Below, one piece after another: positions 6,634-12,861 of a stretch of 12,861 bases of DNA (positions within the stretch are counted from its first letter, which is position 1; each line of letters starts with the position of its first letter). The stretch lies in contig CAJWZY010000032.1 of the NCBI GenBank assembly GCA_913050545.1, positions 1-12,861 on the forward strand, given 5' to 3'. Under the pieces are notes generated by a model, which ran no database searches, was not told where the DNA came from, and worked only from the letters and a program-made list of their open reading frames with translations. The position numbers and the translations under genes are program-made. The stretch comes from an uncultured bacterium. Its GTDB lineage: Bacteria; Planctomycetota; UBA8108.

Positions 6634-6863
6634 AATAAATAGGTTCCTGGAGGGAGACTTCCGGGGACTCTGAGGCTGCTTCCTATCGGCTGATCAACTG
6701 GATTGTAAATAACGAGAAAATAACAGGTTGGACATACCGTAAATGGCCCGATGGCTGTTTATTTCTCTGAGTGTTGAGTTGATATTTCGAGAAGCGCGGT
6801 ATGCATTACCTTCCCGGCCGGTGGGTCGGGTTATTCGGTAGAGAAATTTGAAAGGTACATCAA

Positions 6864-8543
6864 ATGGCTAGCTGTGGACGTTTTGTCAGAATATTGAGTT
6901 GGGTGCAGGTGGCGGGACTGGCCTCTGTGGTCGCGCTTCTCGCCATATCTGCAGGTTGTGATTCCAGGATCGGAAATGGTTCGGTTTCCACCTCTACGTT
7001 TGCATCGCTCGCGTTGACCGATGATCCGGGGCTGGACCCAATCCAGTTGATGACCGACAAGGTTGACCTGCTCAAGGCAATCCTGCCGACCCAGGTCGAG
7101 GCGGCCCTGAGCAACCAGGCTTCGGTCTCCTTCCCCCTCGGCACACTTCCTCTCGCTGCTGGCGGGCAGGATGCGTTGCTCGTCTACGAGGCTAATCTTC
7201 GCGCCATTTGCTCGATTGAATTGTGTTCTTCCGGCGTCTGTCTCCAGGAAAAACAGGTCAAGCTCCATTATGACGATGTGGGCTTCGCCACCGAGATGGA
7301 ATCTGCCGGGGCTAACTTCCCCACTCTGAGCCAGTCGGTGCCGAGTATCTCTGTCAGCGTTTCGAACGGACCAGGGCTTGGAAGCCTCCCTTGGATTGTT
7401 GCCTATGAGACTGAGACCCGGAGTCTTGTCGCCATGCGCGCCCGGGATGTCGGCTACCGTCCACTTGGGGATGATACCGATATCGACAACGCCAACTTCG
7501 GCCGTGGTAATGGGCTGGTGCTGAGCACCGTCATCACCGGGGCGGAGATGCAGGCGCAGCTCGGCCTGGGGATCCAGCCACGACTGACTCGCATCTTTGA
7601 CCTGGGACCCGCTCCCGGATCGAACAGGCACCGCCTGCTGGTATTCTTCGCCCGCGAGGTTCTGCAGGAAGTCCACCTTGTCGAGCTCGAGACCTCCCAG
7701 GAGAGGGCCCAGACTGTTCTCGGGGCAGGTGGAACCTTTGAGGACGTGTGGATGCTCAGGGGAGCGATCAGGAAGTTCGGTACCAACCTCGATGAGCCCT
7801 TTGTGGACTTCGCCGAGATCAAGGAGCTCACCCAGGAAGAAGATGTAATCATCGGTAATTTCCAGCCGACCAAGGTTTATTCAGACGGCAGCGCCCTGGT
7901 GTTTGATGAGGTGAGCACCCAGTTTATCAAGCTCACCCCGCTTTCCGCTCTTGATGCCCTTGACGTTGATGGAAAGGCTGAGGGCCAGGGACTGGTTTCC
8001 CTCGCCGTCGACAAGAGCATGCTCGATGCAGAGATCGGTTCCCGGGGGACGCTGGAGTTTTCCGAGTCCTGGGGGCACCCCACGCTCACCGAGATCGTCC
8101 TCGTCGAGGAGCGTTCCAACTCGGTCCTGTCTTACAATTTCACCCTCTCTGCTGAAGAAGACAATGTCCGGACAATTGTCAATACGATCGACCTGACCTC
8201 CAATCGCAGGGATCCCAATCCTTCTGCTGGCGGAATTGTCGTCAACACCGAGGAGCCGATTCTCCTGCGTGCAGAGGAAGATATTTTTGAGAACAGGCTG
8301 ATGTTCGACCGTGGCCGCGACGAGCTGATCTCGATTAACTACGATACTGGCTCAGTCGTTATTGTCGCTAAGCGTCCGGCCTTTACGGCCATGACCGGTG
8401 GCGACCTCACTGATATCACCTATATCAAGCACACGGGTGTCGAGCCTGGAGATCTGCAGAGCGTACGGGTCTGGGACAGCAGCACTTCATCGCTGATCAA
8501 GGTCCTCCTGAAGACCAAGCTCGAGCCGACCAACAGGAATTAA
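6864..8543 (+). CDS. Large predicted lipoprotein of unknown family
   Basis: 559 residues. The N-terminus has Arg6 and Arg9, a hydrophobic core (about 13-28) and the lipobox-like SAGC ending at Cys32, consistent with cleavage by signal peptidase II and lipid attachment. The residue after Cys is Asp, which in enterobacteria favours inner-membrane retention; whether that rule applies here is unknown. The mature part is acidic and Ser/Thr-rich, with many short alternating hydrophobic stretches (LLVYEANL, LLVFFAREVLQEVHLVEL, EIVLVEERSNSVLSYNF, RDELISINYDTGSVVIV). This suggests a beta-rich, possibly propeller-like fold of repeated strands, but no motif defines a family. It has a few cysteines near residues 116-126 (CSIELCSSGVC). 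GAAAGG lies 8 nt before the ATG. It is preceded by an unusually long untranslated region. I do not recognise the function. Confidence 0.85.
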   Translation: MASCGRFVRILSWVQVAGLASVVALLAISAGCDSRIGNGSVSTSTFASLALTDDPGLDPIQLMTDKVDLLKAILPTQVEAALSNQASVSFPLGTLPLAAGGQDALLVYEANLRAICSIELCSSGVCLQEKQVKLHYDDVGFATEMESAGANFPTLSQSVPSISVSVSNGPGLGSLPWIVAYETETRSLVAMRARDVGYRPLGDDTDIDNANFGRGNGLVLSTVITGAEMQAQLGLGIQPRLTRIFDLGPAPGSNRHRLLVFFAREVLQEVHLVELETSQERAQTVLGAGGTFEDVWMLRGAIRKFGTNLDEPFVDFAEIKELTQEEDVIIGNFQPTKVYSDGSALVFDEVSTQFIKLTPLSALDALDVDGKAEGQGLVSLAVDKSMLDAEIGSRGTLEFSESWGHPTLTEIVLVEERSNSVLSYNFTLSAEEDNVRTIVNTIDLTSNRRDPNPSAGGIVVNTEEPILLRAEEDIFENRLMFDRGRDELISINYDTGSVVIVAKRPAFTAMTGGDLTDITYIKHTGVEPGDLQSVRVWDSSTSSLIKVLLKTKLEPTNRN

Positions 8544-8546
8544 AGG

Positions 8547-8563
8547 CGGGCTTTTCGAGCCCG
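8547..8563 (+). terminator. Short hairpin just after the lipoprotein gene
   Basis: CGGGCT (8547-8552) and AGCCCG (8558-8563) form a 6-bp GC-rich stem with a 5-nt loop, 3 nt after the stop codon. No T-run follows, so it may only attenuate or protect the transcript end. The remaining bases to 8663 hold no gene; an in-frame GTG at 8589 would extend the next protein by 25 residues but has no ribosome binding site. Confidence 0.3.
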
Positions 8564-8663
8564 GCGGTGATTCGTACGGCTTCCTGCGGTGGAACTCGCT
8601 GGAATTGCCGCGTTGCTCTGTCGCTCCCGGGGAGCTAAACTGCCTCCGAGGGAGGGTTCGTGC

Positions 8664-9347
8664 ATGGGAAAACCTAAGGGAGAATCAAGAGGGCTCGCCT
8701 ATCTCCAGCAGGCACGCCCCGAGGCTGTTCGCCACCTCCTCAAGTTCTTTGGGGAGTCCGGGCGCAATCTCGAGCCCAGGACGCGCTTCCTGATCTCGAT
8801 TGTCACCAAGGTTATCAACTTCTCGCCGCGGGGATTGCAGCAGTATGTTCCCAGGGCCCTCAAGGAGGGCGCCTCGGCCGCTGAGATCATCGATGCGGTG
8901 CTCTGTTCATATCCCTGCGCGGGTCTCACCAGGGTTGTTGATGCGCTTGATGTGATCCTCGACATGGGCCTTCCCGAGTTTGAGATTCCCGGTGAGGAGC
9001 CTGGGGCGCCAGCAGAAGACGCTCCGGCCGACCCGGAAGAGGGCGAGTGGAGGGAGATCGCCCGGCGTGAAGATTTCAGCAAAGATGGCCGCCTCGAGGT
9101 CAACGTAGGTGACAGGAGTCTTGCGGCTTTTGACATCGACGGCGAGGTGCTGGTGATCGATGGTCTCTGTCCCCATCGCAGCGGCCCGCTGATCCGGGGG
9201 CAGCTCGAGGGCAAGGTTGTTACCTGCCCCCTCCATCACTGGCAGTTTGACCTGGAGAGTGGCGTTTCGCAGGACAATCCAGGCGCCAAGGTAGGAACCT
9301 ACGAGGTGCGGGTAGAGGATGACGGCCGGATTCTCGTTCGGTTCTGA
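8664..9347 (+). CDS. CMD (AhpD-like) - Rieske [2Fe-2S] fusion protein
   Basis: 227 residues from ATG 8664, chosen over the upstream GTG at 8589 because GGAGG lies 8 nt before the ATG. Residues about 10-102 resemble the helical carboxymuconolactone decarboxylase/AhpD fold (EPRTRFLISIVTKV, then EGASAAEIIDAVLCSYPCAG). The two cysteines C81 and C85 are spaced CX3C rather than the CXXC of redox-active AhpD. An acidic Pro/Ala/Glu linker (about 109-128) leads to a Rieske ferredoxin domain (129-227) with CPH (C169, H171) and CPLH (C188, H191), 16 residues apart: a complete 2Cys-2His cluster site of the NirD/dioxygenase-ferredoxin type. No signal peptide, so a cytoplasmic electron carrier is likely. 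The partner oxygenase or reductase is not in this window. The PfkB kinase starts 32 bp downstream and is probably co-transcribed. Confidence 0.85.
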   Translation: MGKPKGESRGLAYLQQARPEAVRHLLKFFGESGRNLEPRTRFLISIVTKVINFSPRGLQQYVPRALKEGASAAEIIDAVLCSYPCAGLTRVVDALDVILDMGLPEFEIPGEEPGAPAEDAPADPEEGEWREIARREDFSKDGRLEVNVGDRSLAAFDIDGEVLVIDGLCPHRSGPLIRGQLEGKVVTCPLHHWQFDLESGVSQDNPGAKVGTYEVRVEDDGRILVRF

Positions 9348-9379
9348 GTGGAGGGGCGCGGCATGCAGGAGGCGGAGCA

Positions 9380-10309
9380 GTGATACTCACTTGCGGGCTT
9401 TCCCCGGCCTGGCAGCACATCATGGTTGTGGACGGATTGCTTCCCGGCGATGTTAACCGGGCGGCCGAGGTTCACTGGTGCGCCTCGGGGAAGGTTCTGA
9501 ATGCGGCGATCGCTATTGCCCATCTCGACGGATGTGGACATGTTGTTTCGGTTCTCGGTGGGCCGCGCCGGGCGGATATAGAGCGGGAGTTCGAAAGCAG
9601 GGAGCTTGAAACCACCTGGATTGGATGCAACTCACCGACCCGTGTTTGTACAACCATCATCGATTCCGGCGGCGGTACGGCAACGGAGCTTGTCGAGAAT
9701 GCCGGGGAGCTCAATGAAAGGGAATGGAGGGCCTTTGAGGTAGCCTGCAGGGACGCAGCAGGGGCTTCTGACCTGGTTCTGATGATGGGGTCGATTCCCC
9801 GCGGTGTCCCCCGGGGAATTTACCGGGAGATCCTGCAGGGAACCCGGGGCCGGGCAGTCCTTGACCTGTGCGGCGAGGAGCTCCTGGAGGCCATCAAGGC
9901 CGGGCCTTTTCTCGTTAAGCCCAACCACGAGGAGCTCGAGCGGACCCTTGGAAGGGAGCTGGAGGATGAAGCCGAGGCCCTCTCGGCGATGAGGAGCCTC
10001 AATGACCTTGGCGCCGCCTGGGTGGTGGTCACTGCGGGAGCGGGCCCGACGCTGGCCACCTCGGGGGGGAAGAGCTTCAGGTTCCTGCCCCCCTCGGTGG
10101 ACCGGGTCAATTCTATCGGCTGCGGAGACTGTATGTCCGGGGCCCTTGCCGTTGCGCTTGAGGAGGGCCGGGATCCGCTGGAGGCGATTCGCTTTGGAAT
10201 GGGGGCCGCGGCCGACAATCTCGGCCAGGTTCTCATGGGCCGGCTTGACCGGGGACGGGTGGAGGAGCTTGCCGGACAGGTCGGTATCGAGGAGATCTCC
10301 CCCGCCTGA
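9380..10309 (+). CDS. PfkB-family carbohydrate kinase (1-phosphofructokinase/tagatose-6-phosphate kinase-like)
   Basis: 309 residues, the usual length of the family. Motifs: ASGKVLNAAIAI (35-46), a variant of the GGKGxNVA sugar-binding signature; TELVENAGEL (102-111), equivalent to the TEINEPGP segment of FruK/LacC; GSIPRGVP (137-144); KPNHEEL (180-186); and NSIGCGDCMSGALA (244-257), the GAGD anion-hole motif as GCGD with catalytic Asp250. This set points to the FruK/LacC branch, which phosphorylates sugar phosphates, rather than ribokinase. The changes at GGKG and GAGD make the true substrate uncertain. The start is GTG at 9380, with GGAGG 7 nt upstream. It follows the CMD-Rieske gene by 32 bp. 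Confidence 0.88.
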   Translation: MILTCGLSPAWQHIMVVDGLLPGDVNRAAEVHWCASGKVLNAAIAIAHLDGCGHVVSVLGGPRRADIEREFESRELETTWIGCNSPTRVCTTIIDSGGGTATELVENAGELNEREWRAFEVACRDAAGASDLVLMMGSIPRGVPRGIYREILQGTRGRAVLDLCGEELLEAIKAGPFLVKPNHEELERTLGRELEDEAEALSAMRSLNDLGAAWVVVTAGAGPTLATSGGKSFRFLPPSVDRVNSIGCGDCMSGALAVALEEGRDPLEAIRFGMGAAADNLGQVLMGRLDRGRVEELAGQVGIEEISPA

Positions 10310-10352
10310 GAAAGAGAGACTTTCTTTCCATCCCCGCCACGGCTGATCCGGG

Positions 10353-10358
10353 TAGAAT
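10353..10358 (+). promoter_or_regulatory. Possible -10 element before the GDSL hydrolase gene
   Basis: TAGAAT matches five of six consensus -10 bases and lies 33 bp before the ATG at 10392, in the 82-bp gap after the PfkB gene. No -35 match is seen. A weak GAAAG-N5-CTTTC hairpin followed by TTT (10310-10327) precedes it and could end the upstream transcript. Confidence 0.25.
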
Positions 10359-10391
10359 GAGGTCTCCGAGGATCATTACAGGAGCAGAATC

Positions 10392-11084
10392 ATGAGATCT
10401 TTTTCATTGGTGGCGGCGTTGGTCGTTTTCTTGCAGGTGCCGGCTGTTTTTGCCGACAAGGTTGTGCGGGTGGCCTGTGTGGGCGACAGCATTACCTACG
10501 GGGCAGGAGTTGCCGATCGCGGGAAGAACAACTACCCCAGGGTGCTCGGCCGCCTGCTGGGTGCGGGATATGAAACGCGGAATTTCGGGGTCAGTGGAGC
10601 AACCCTGCTCAAGAAGGGAGATCGTCCCTATTGGAAGACCGGCGCCTTCAAGGCGGCAACGGAGTTCAAGCCTGATATCGTGATCATCAAGCTCGGCACC
10701 AATGATTCAAAACCGCAGAACTGGAAGCACAAGGCGCAATACGCTGCCGACCTGGTTGCCATGGTGGATCATTTTGCCTCGCTCTCTTCCCGGCCGAAGG
10801 TCTGGCTCTGCAAGCCGGTGCCGGTCTACAAGGATCGCTGGGGAATTACAGAGAAGATCGTCAAGGGGGAGGTGGTTCCCATGGTGGATAGCGTGGCGAA
10901 GAAGAAAAAGCTGCCGGTCATCGATCTCTATAAGTCTCTCAGCGGCATGAAGCAGCATTTTCCGGATGGAGTTCACCCGAATGCGAAGGGCGCGGAGATT
11001 CTTGCAAAGGCGGTATATGCTGCTCTCAAGGGCAAGGCGAAGCAGGCCGCTGTTCAGCCGGCCGTGCCGGCGGGCAGCTTCTGA
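10392..11084 (+). CDS. Exported SGNH/GDSL-family hydrolase
   Basis: 230 residues with a Sec signal peptide (hydrophobic core 4-18, probable cleavage after AVFA at residue 21). The mature enzyme shows all four SGNH blocks: GDSIT (31-35) with nucleophile Ser33; NFGVSG (64-69) with Gly66; LGTND (101-105) with Asn104; and DGVHPN (192-197) with Asp192 and His195. It is an esterase or lipase of the periplasm or cell surface; relatives in polysaccharide-degrading bacteria remove acetyl groups from sugars, but the substrate is not visible. AGGAG lies 7 nt before the ATG. The C-terminal tail (KGKAKQAAVQPAVPAGSF) is low-complexity. The next gene starts 66 bp downstream on the same strand and also encodes an exported protein. 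Confidence 0.92.
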   Translation: MRSFSLVAALVVFLQVPAVFADKVVRVACVGDSITYGAGVADRGKNNYPRVLGRLLGAGYETRNFGVSGATLLKKGDRPYWKTGAFKAATEFKPDIVIIKLGTNDSKPQNWKHKAQYAADLVAMVDHFASLSSRPKVWLCKPVPVYKDRWGITEKIVKGEVVPMVDSVAKKKKLPVIDLYKSLSGMKQHFPDGVHPNAKGAEILAKAVYAALKGKAKQAAVQPAVPAGSF

Positions 11085-11150
11085 AAGAGGTCGTTTACAC
11101 CCGGTGAATAAAGGTATCGAGGTCCGCCCTGAATCCGGCGGGAAAGACAG

Positions 11151-12203
11151 ATGAGCCGATTCAAGTTGATGCTTTCGATGGTGCTGGCGCTCTTCGCGCT
11201 GGAGCTTTCCGCCGGGGAGAACTCCCCTGTCACGCTCGAGAATGTAGAGGCGCCACCGGAGATTTCTCCGGACGAGCCCCTGCGCAGCAAGTTCTCCGCG
11301 CCGCTGGCGGCGCGCTACCTTGACACTGCGGCTCTTCACTGGCAGAAGCAGCGCAAGTGCGGTACCTGTCACACGAACTTTGCCTACCTGGTGGCGCGCC
11401 CGGCCCTGAAATCGGTTTCTCCTCCTTCGCAGGAGGTGAGAAAGTTCTTCGAATCCATGGTCGAGAAGCGCTGGGAAGATCCGGGCCCGCGCTGGGATGC
11501 AGAGGTCGTTGTGGCGGCCTCCCTGCTGGCCGCCAACGACCGGCTCACCACCGGAAAGCTGAACCCGGTTACACGTAAGGCCTTCAGGCGCATGTGGAAA
11601 CTCCAGCGCAAGGATGGGGGATGGGACTGGCTCGAATGCGGCTGGCCACCCATGGAATCCGATGCCCACTATGGTGTGACCCTGGCTGCCCTGGGAGTAG
11701 GTATGGCGCCAGGGGATTATGCCTCCAGCGAAGAGGCGAAGGCAGGGGTCGAGGGGATTCGCCGCTACCTGGCGAAGAACTCTCCACCATCGCTGCATCA
11801 CCAGGCAATGTTGCTGTGGGCTTCGGCAAACCTTGAAGGGCTCATGAAAAAGAAGGATCAAGAGGCCCTGCTCACGGCGCTCTTTAAACTTCAGCGCCCC
11901 GATGGAGGCTGGGCCATGGCGAGTCTCCTGGAGGGCTGGGAAGGCCATAAGCGCAAGGATAACAAGAAGCAGGAGCTTGAGAAGAGCGATGGCTACGGGA
12001 CAGGCTTCGTGACCTATATTCTTCGCCAGGGTGGCGTGCCAGCCACGGATGCCCGGCTCAGGAAGGCGGTCTCCTGGCTGAAGACGAACCAGCGCCAGAG
12101 CGGACGGTGGTTTACCCGGTCTCCGACCAGGGATTCAAAGCATTTTATCTCCAATGCCGGCACCGCCTTCGCGGTGATGGCCATCGAGGCTTGTCTACCT
12201 TGA
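11151..12203 (+). CDS. Exported CxxCH protein with squalene-cyclase/prenyltransferase-like repeats
   Basis: 350 residues with a Sec signal peptide (about 1-21, ending ELSA). A CGTCH motif (C70, C73, H74), the signature for covalent c-type haem, lies within HWQKQRKCGTCHTNFAYL at residues 63-80. The rest is alpha-helical, with repeated motifs like the QW repeats of terpenoid cyclases: LQRKDGGWDW (151-160), LQRPDGGWAM (247-256) and NQRQSGRW (313-320). The catalytic DXDD of squalene-hopene cyclase is absent, so it is probably not a cyclase; an alpha/alpha-toroid binding or glycan-related role is possible. Proteins with this CxxCHTN...ARPAL layout are, from memory, typical of planctomycetes and of unknown function. 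The ribosome binding site is weak (GGCGGGAAAG). Its end overlaps the convergent gene by 9 bp. Confidence 0.8.
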   Translation: MSRFKLMLSMVLALFALELSAGENSPVTLENVEAPPEISPDEPLRSKFSAPLAARYLDTAALHWQKQRKCGTCHTNFAYLVARPALKSVSPPSQEVRKFFESMVEKRWEDPGPRWDAEVVVAASLLAANDRLTTGKLNPVTRKAFRRMWKLQRKDGGWDWLECGWPPMESDAHYGVTLAALGVGMAPGDYASSEEAKAGVEGIRRYLAKNSPPSLHHQAMLLWASANLEGLMKKKDQEALLTALFKLQRPDGGWAMASLLEGWEGHKRKDNKKQELEKSDGYGTGFVTYILRQGGVPATDARLRKAVSWLKTNQRQSGRWFTRSPTRDSKHFISNAGTAFAVMAIEACLP

Positions 12204-12861
12204 GCCTGGCAGCTTCATGATGTGCAGGTCTTTGCCGGTAAAAAGATAGAGCCGGTTGCCTTCCCGCCAGGGGCTGATCAGCCCATCCCCCGCTGGCCAT
12301 TTCGCATGCCCCCTGGGATCCCGCACGACCTTGATAAAGTCTGTGGTGTAGCCGTAGCAGGGCTGGGGGACATCTCCCGCTGCCGGGCTCTCGGTCCATA
12401 CCAGGAGGTACTTGCGCTTGCCGGAGCGCAGCTTGCCGAGGTAGGCGACAAATCCCGGGCGGTAGATGCCACGGTGCCCTTTGCCGCCATCGTCAGGGTG
12501 CAGGACGGGATTGTTCTTCCCCCAATCCCACTGCCGCCCGTTTTTGCTGGTGGCGAAGCCCAGTGTCGGCAGTCCCTTGACCGGCGTGCCTCTCAGGAAG
12601 GCCAGCCACTGCCCTCCCGGCAATCTCTGGATGGTGTGGTAGGAGGACGTGCTCTCCATCCAGGAACTTTTGGTGGTCGGCAGGACAGGATCGATCTCGT
12701 GAACACTGACCTTTCCCAGGCCCTTATTCCTGACAATTCTCCAGCGATGAGATGAGAGGTCTTCACAGACCGCAAGCGCGGTCATCTGGTTGCCCTGTCC
12801 TGGCGTGTCGGGATCTGCTTTCCAGGCGCCATGGTAGTGGTTGTAGTAGTGGAAGTAGAGG
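12195..12861 (-). CDS. Propeller-type protein, possibly glycosidase-related (partial, N-terminus beyond right edge)
   Basis: The frame is open from the right edge to TAG at 12195-12197, giving 221 residues; an ATG at 12785 is internal, because coding-like sequence continues upstream of it (LYFHYYNHYHGAWKADPDTP). Repeated blocks with aromatic residues and turns, such as HTIQRLPGGQWLAFLRG, GFATSKNGRQWDWGKNNPVL, GIYRPGFVAYLGKLRSGKRK and ISPWREGNRLYLFTG, resemble blades of the five-bladed beta-propeller glycosidases (GH43/GH32 type) or related sugar-binding propellers. The catalytic acids cannot be placed from this fragment. The signal peptide, if any, is outside the window. The gene is convergent with the CxxCH protein and their 3' ends overlap by 9 bp. 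Confidence 0.6.
   Translation of the reverse strand, partial: LYFHYYNHYHGAWKADPDTPGQGNQMTALAVCEDLSSHRWRIVRNKGLGKVSVHEIDPVLPTTKSSWMESTSSYHTIQRLPGGQWLAFLRGTPVKGLPTLGFATSKNGRQWDWGKNNPVLHPDDGGKGHRGIYRPGFVAYLGKLRSGKRKYLLVWTESPAAGDVPQPCYGYTTDFIKVVRDPRGHAKWPAGDGLISPWREGNRLYLFTGKDLHIMKLPGSR

Noticed and set aside
9363..9383. Six-codon ATG minigene whose TGA overlaps the PfkB GTG start
   Set aside because: The overlap could couple translation, but it has no ribosome binding site of its own and its bases form the kinase's own binding site, so chance is the simpler explanation.
11104..11154. 16-codon GTG frame ending in an ATGA overlap with the CxxCH gene start
   Set aside because: No ribosome binding site at a usable distance and no recognisable product; probably chance.
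10707..11948. 413-codon open frame on the minus strand
   Set aside because: It lies antisense across the GDSL and CxxCH genes, both of which have signal peptides and clear motifs. Its translation is Arg/Leu/Gly-rich with no recognisable domain, as expected from a GC-rich shadow frame.

Overview
The window is GC-rich, densely coded bacterial chromosome. The best guess is a planctomycete or another PVC-type bacterium. The clues are a CxxCH protein with squalene-cyclase-like repeats, a Gfo/Idh/MocA oxidoreductase whose N-terminus reads IIGRSGKGNYGHG, a stand-alone Hanks-type kinase, an exported GDSL hydrolase and a propeller-type glycosidase-like protein. This assignment rests on remembered family patterns, not on a marker gene. 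No rRNA, tRNA, CRISPR array, insertion sequence or phage gene was seen.

Layout: (1) 1-705, minus: the N-terminal 235 residues of a DegT/DnrJ/EryC1/StrS sugar aminotransferase that runs off the left edge. (2) 706-962: a divergent intergenic region with a 9-bp inverted repeat. (3) 963-1931, plus: an atypical Ser/Thr kinase, convergent with (4) a minus-strand cluster at 1959-4648. In transcription order the cluster is a Gfo/Idh/MocA oxidoreductase, a LOG-family phosphoribohydrolase and an EamA/DMT transporter. The last two are 2 bp apart and look translationally coupled. (5) 4649-4822: a divergent promoter region. (6) 4823-6370, plus: a eukaryotic-type hexokinase-like protein. (7) 6371-6863: about 490 bp without a gene. 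It holds a perfect 10-bp inverted repeat, a possible extended -10 promoter and a nested RNA fold with a GNRA loop. (8) 6864-8543, plus: a large lipoprotein of unknown family. (9) 8664-10309, plus: a CMD-Rieske fusion protein followed closely by a PfkB sugar kinase. (10) 10392-12203, plus: an exported GDSL/SGNH hydrolase and an exported CxxCH/squalene-cyclase-like protein. (11) 12195-12861, minus: the C-terminal part of a propeller-like, possibly glycosidase-related protein that runs off the right edge and overlaps its convergent neighbour by 9 bp.

The common theme is carbohydrate handling: a sugar aminotransferase, a sugar-type oxidoreductase, two unrelated sugar kinases, an esterase of the type that deacylates glycans, and a glycosidase-like propeller. 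No single pathway can be reconstructed. The most unusual items are the kinase with an altered catalytic loop, the eukaryotic-type hexokinase, the CMD-Rieske fusion, the coupled LOG-transporter pair and the structured leader before the lipoprotein gene.
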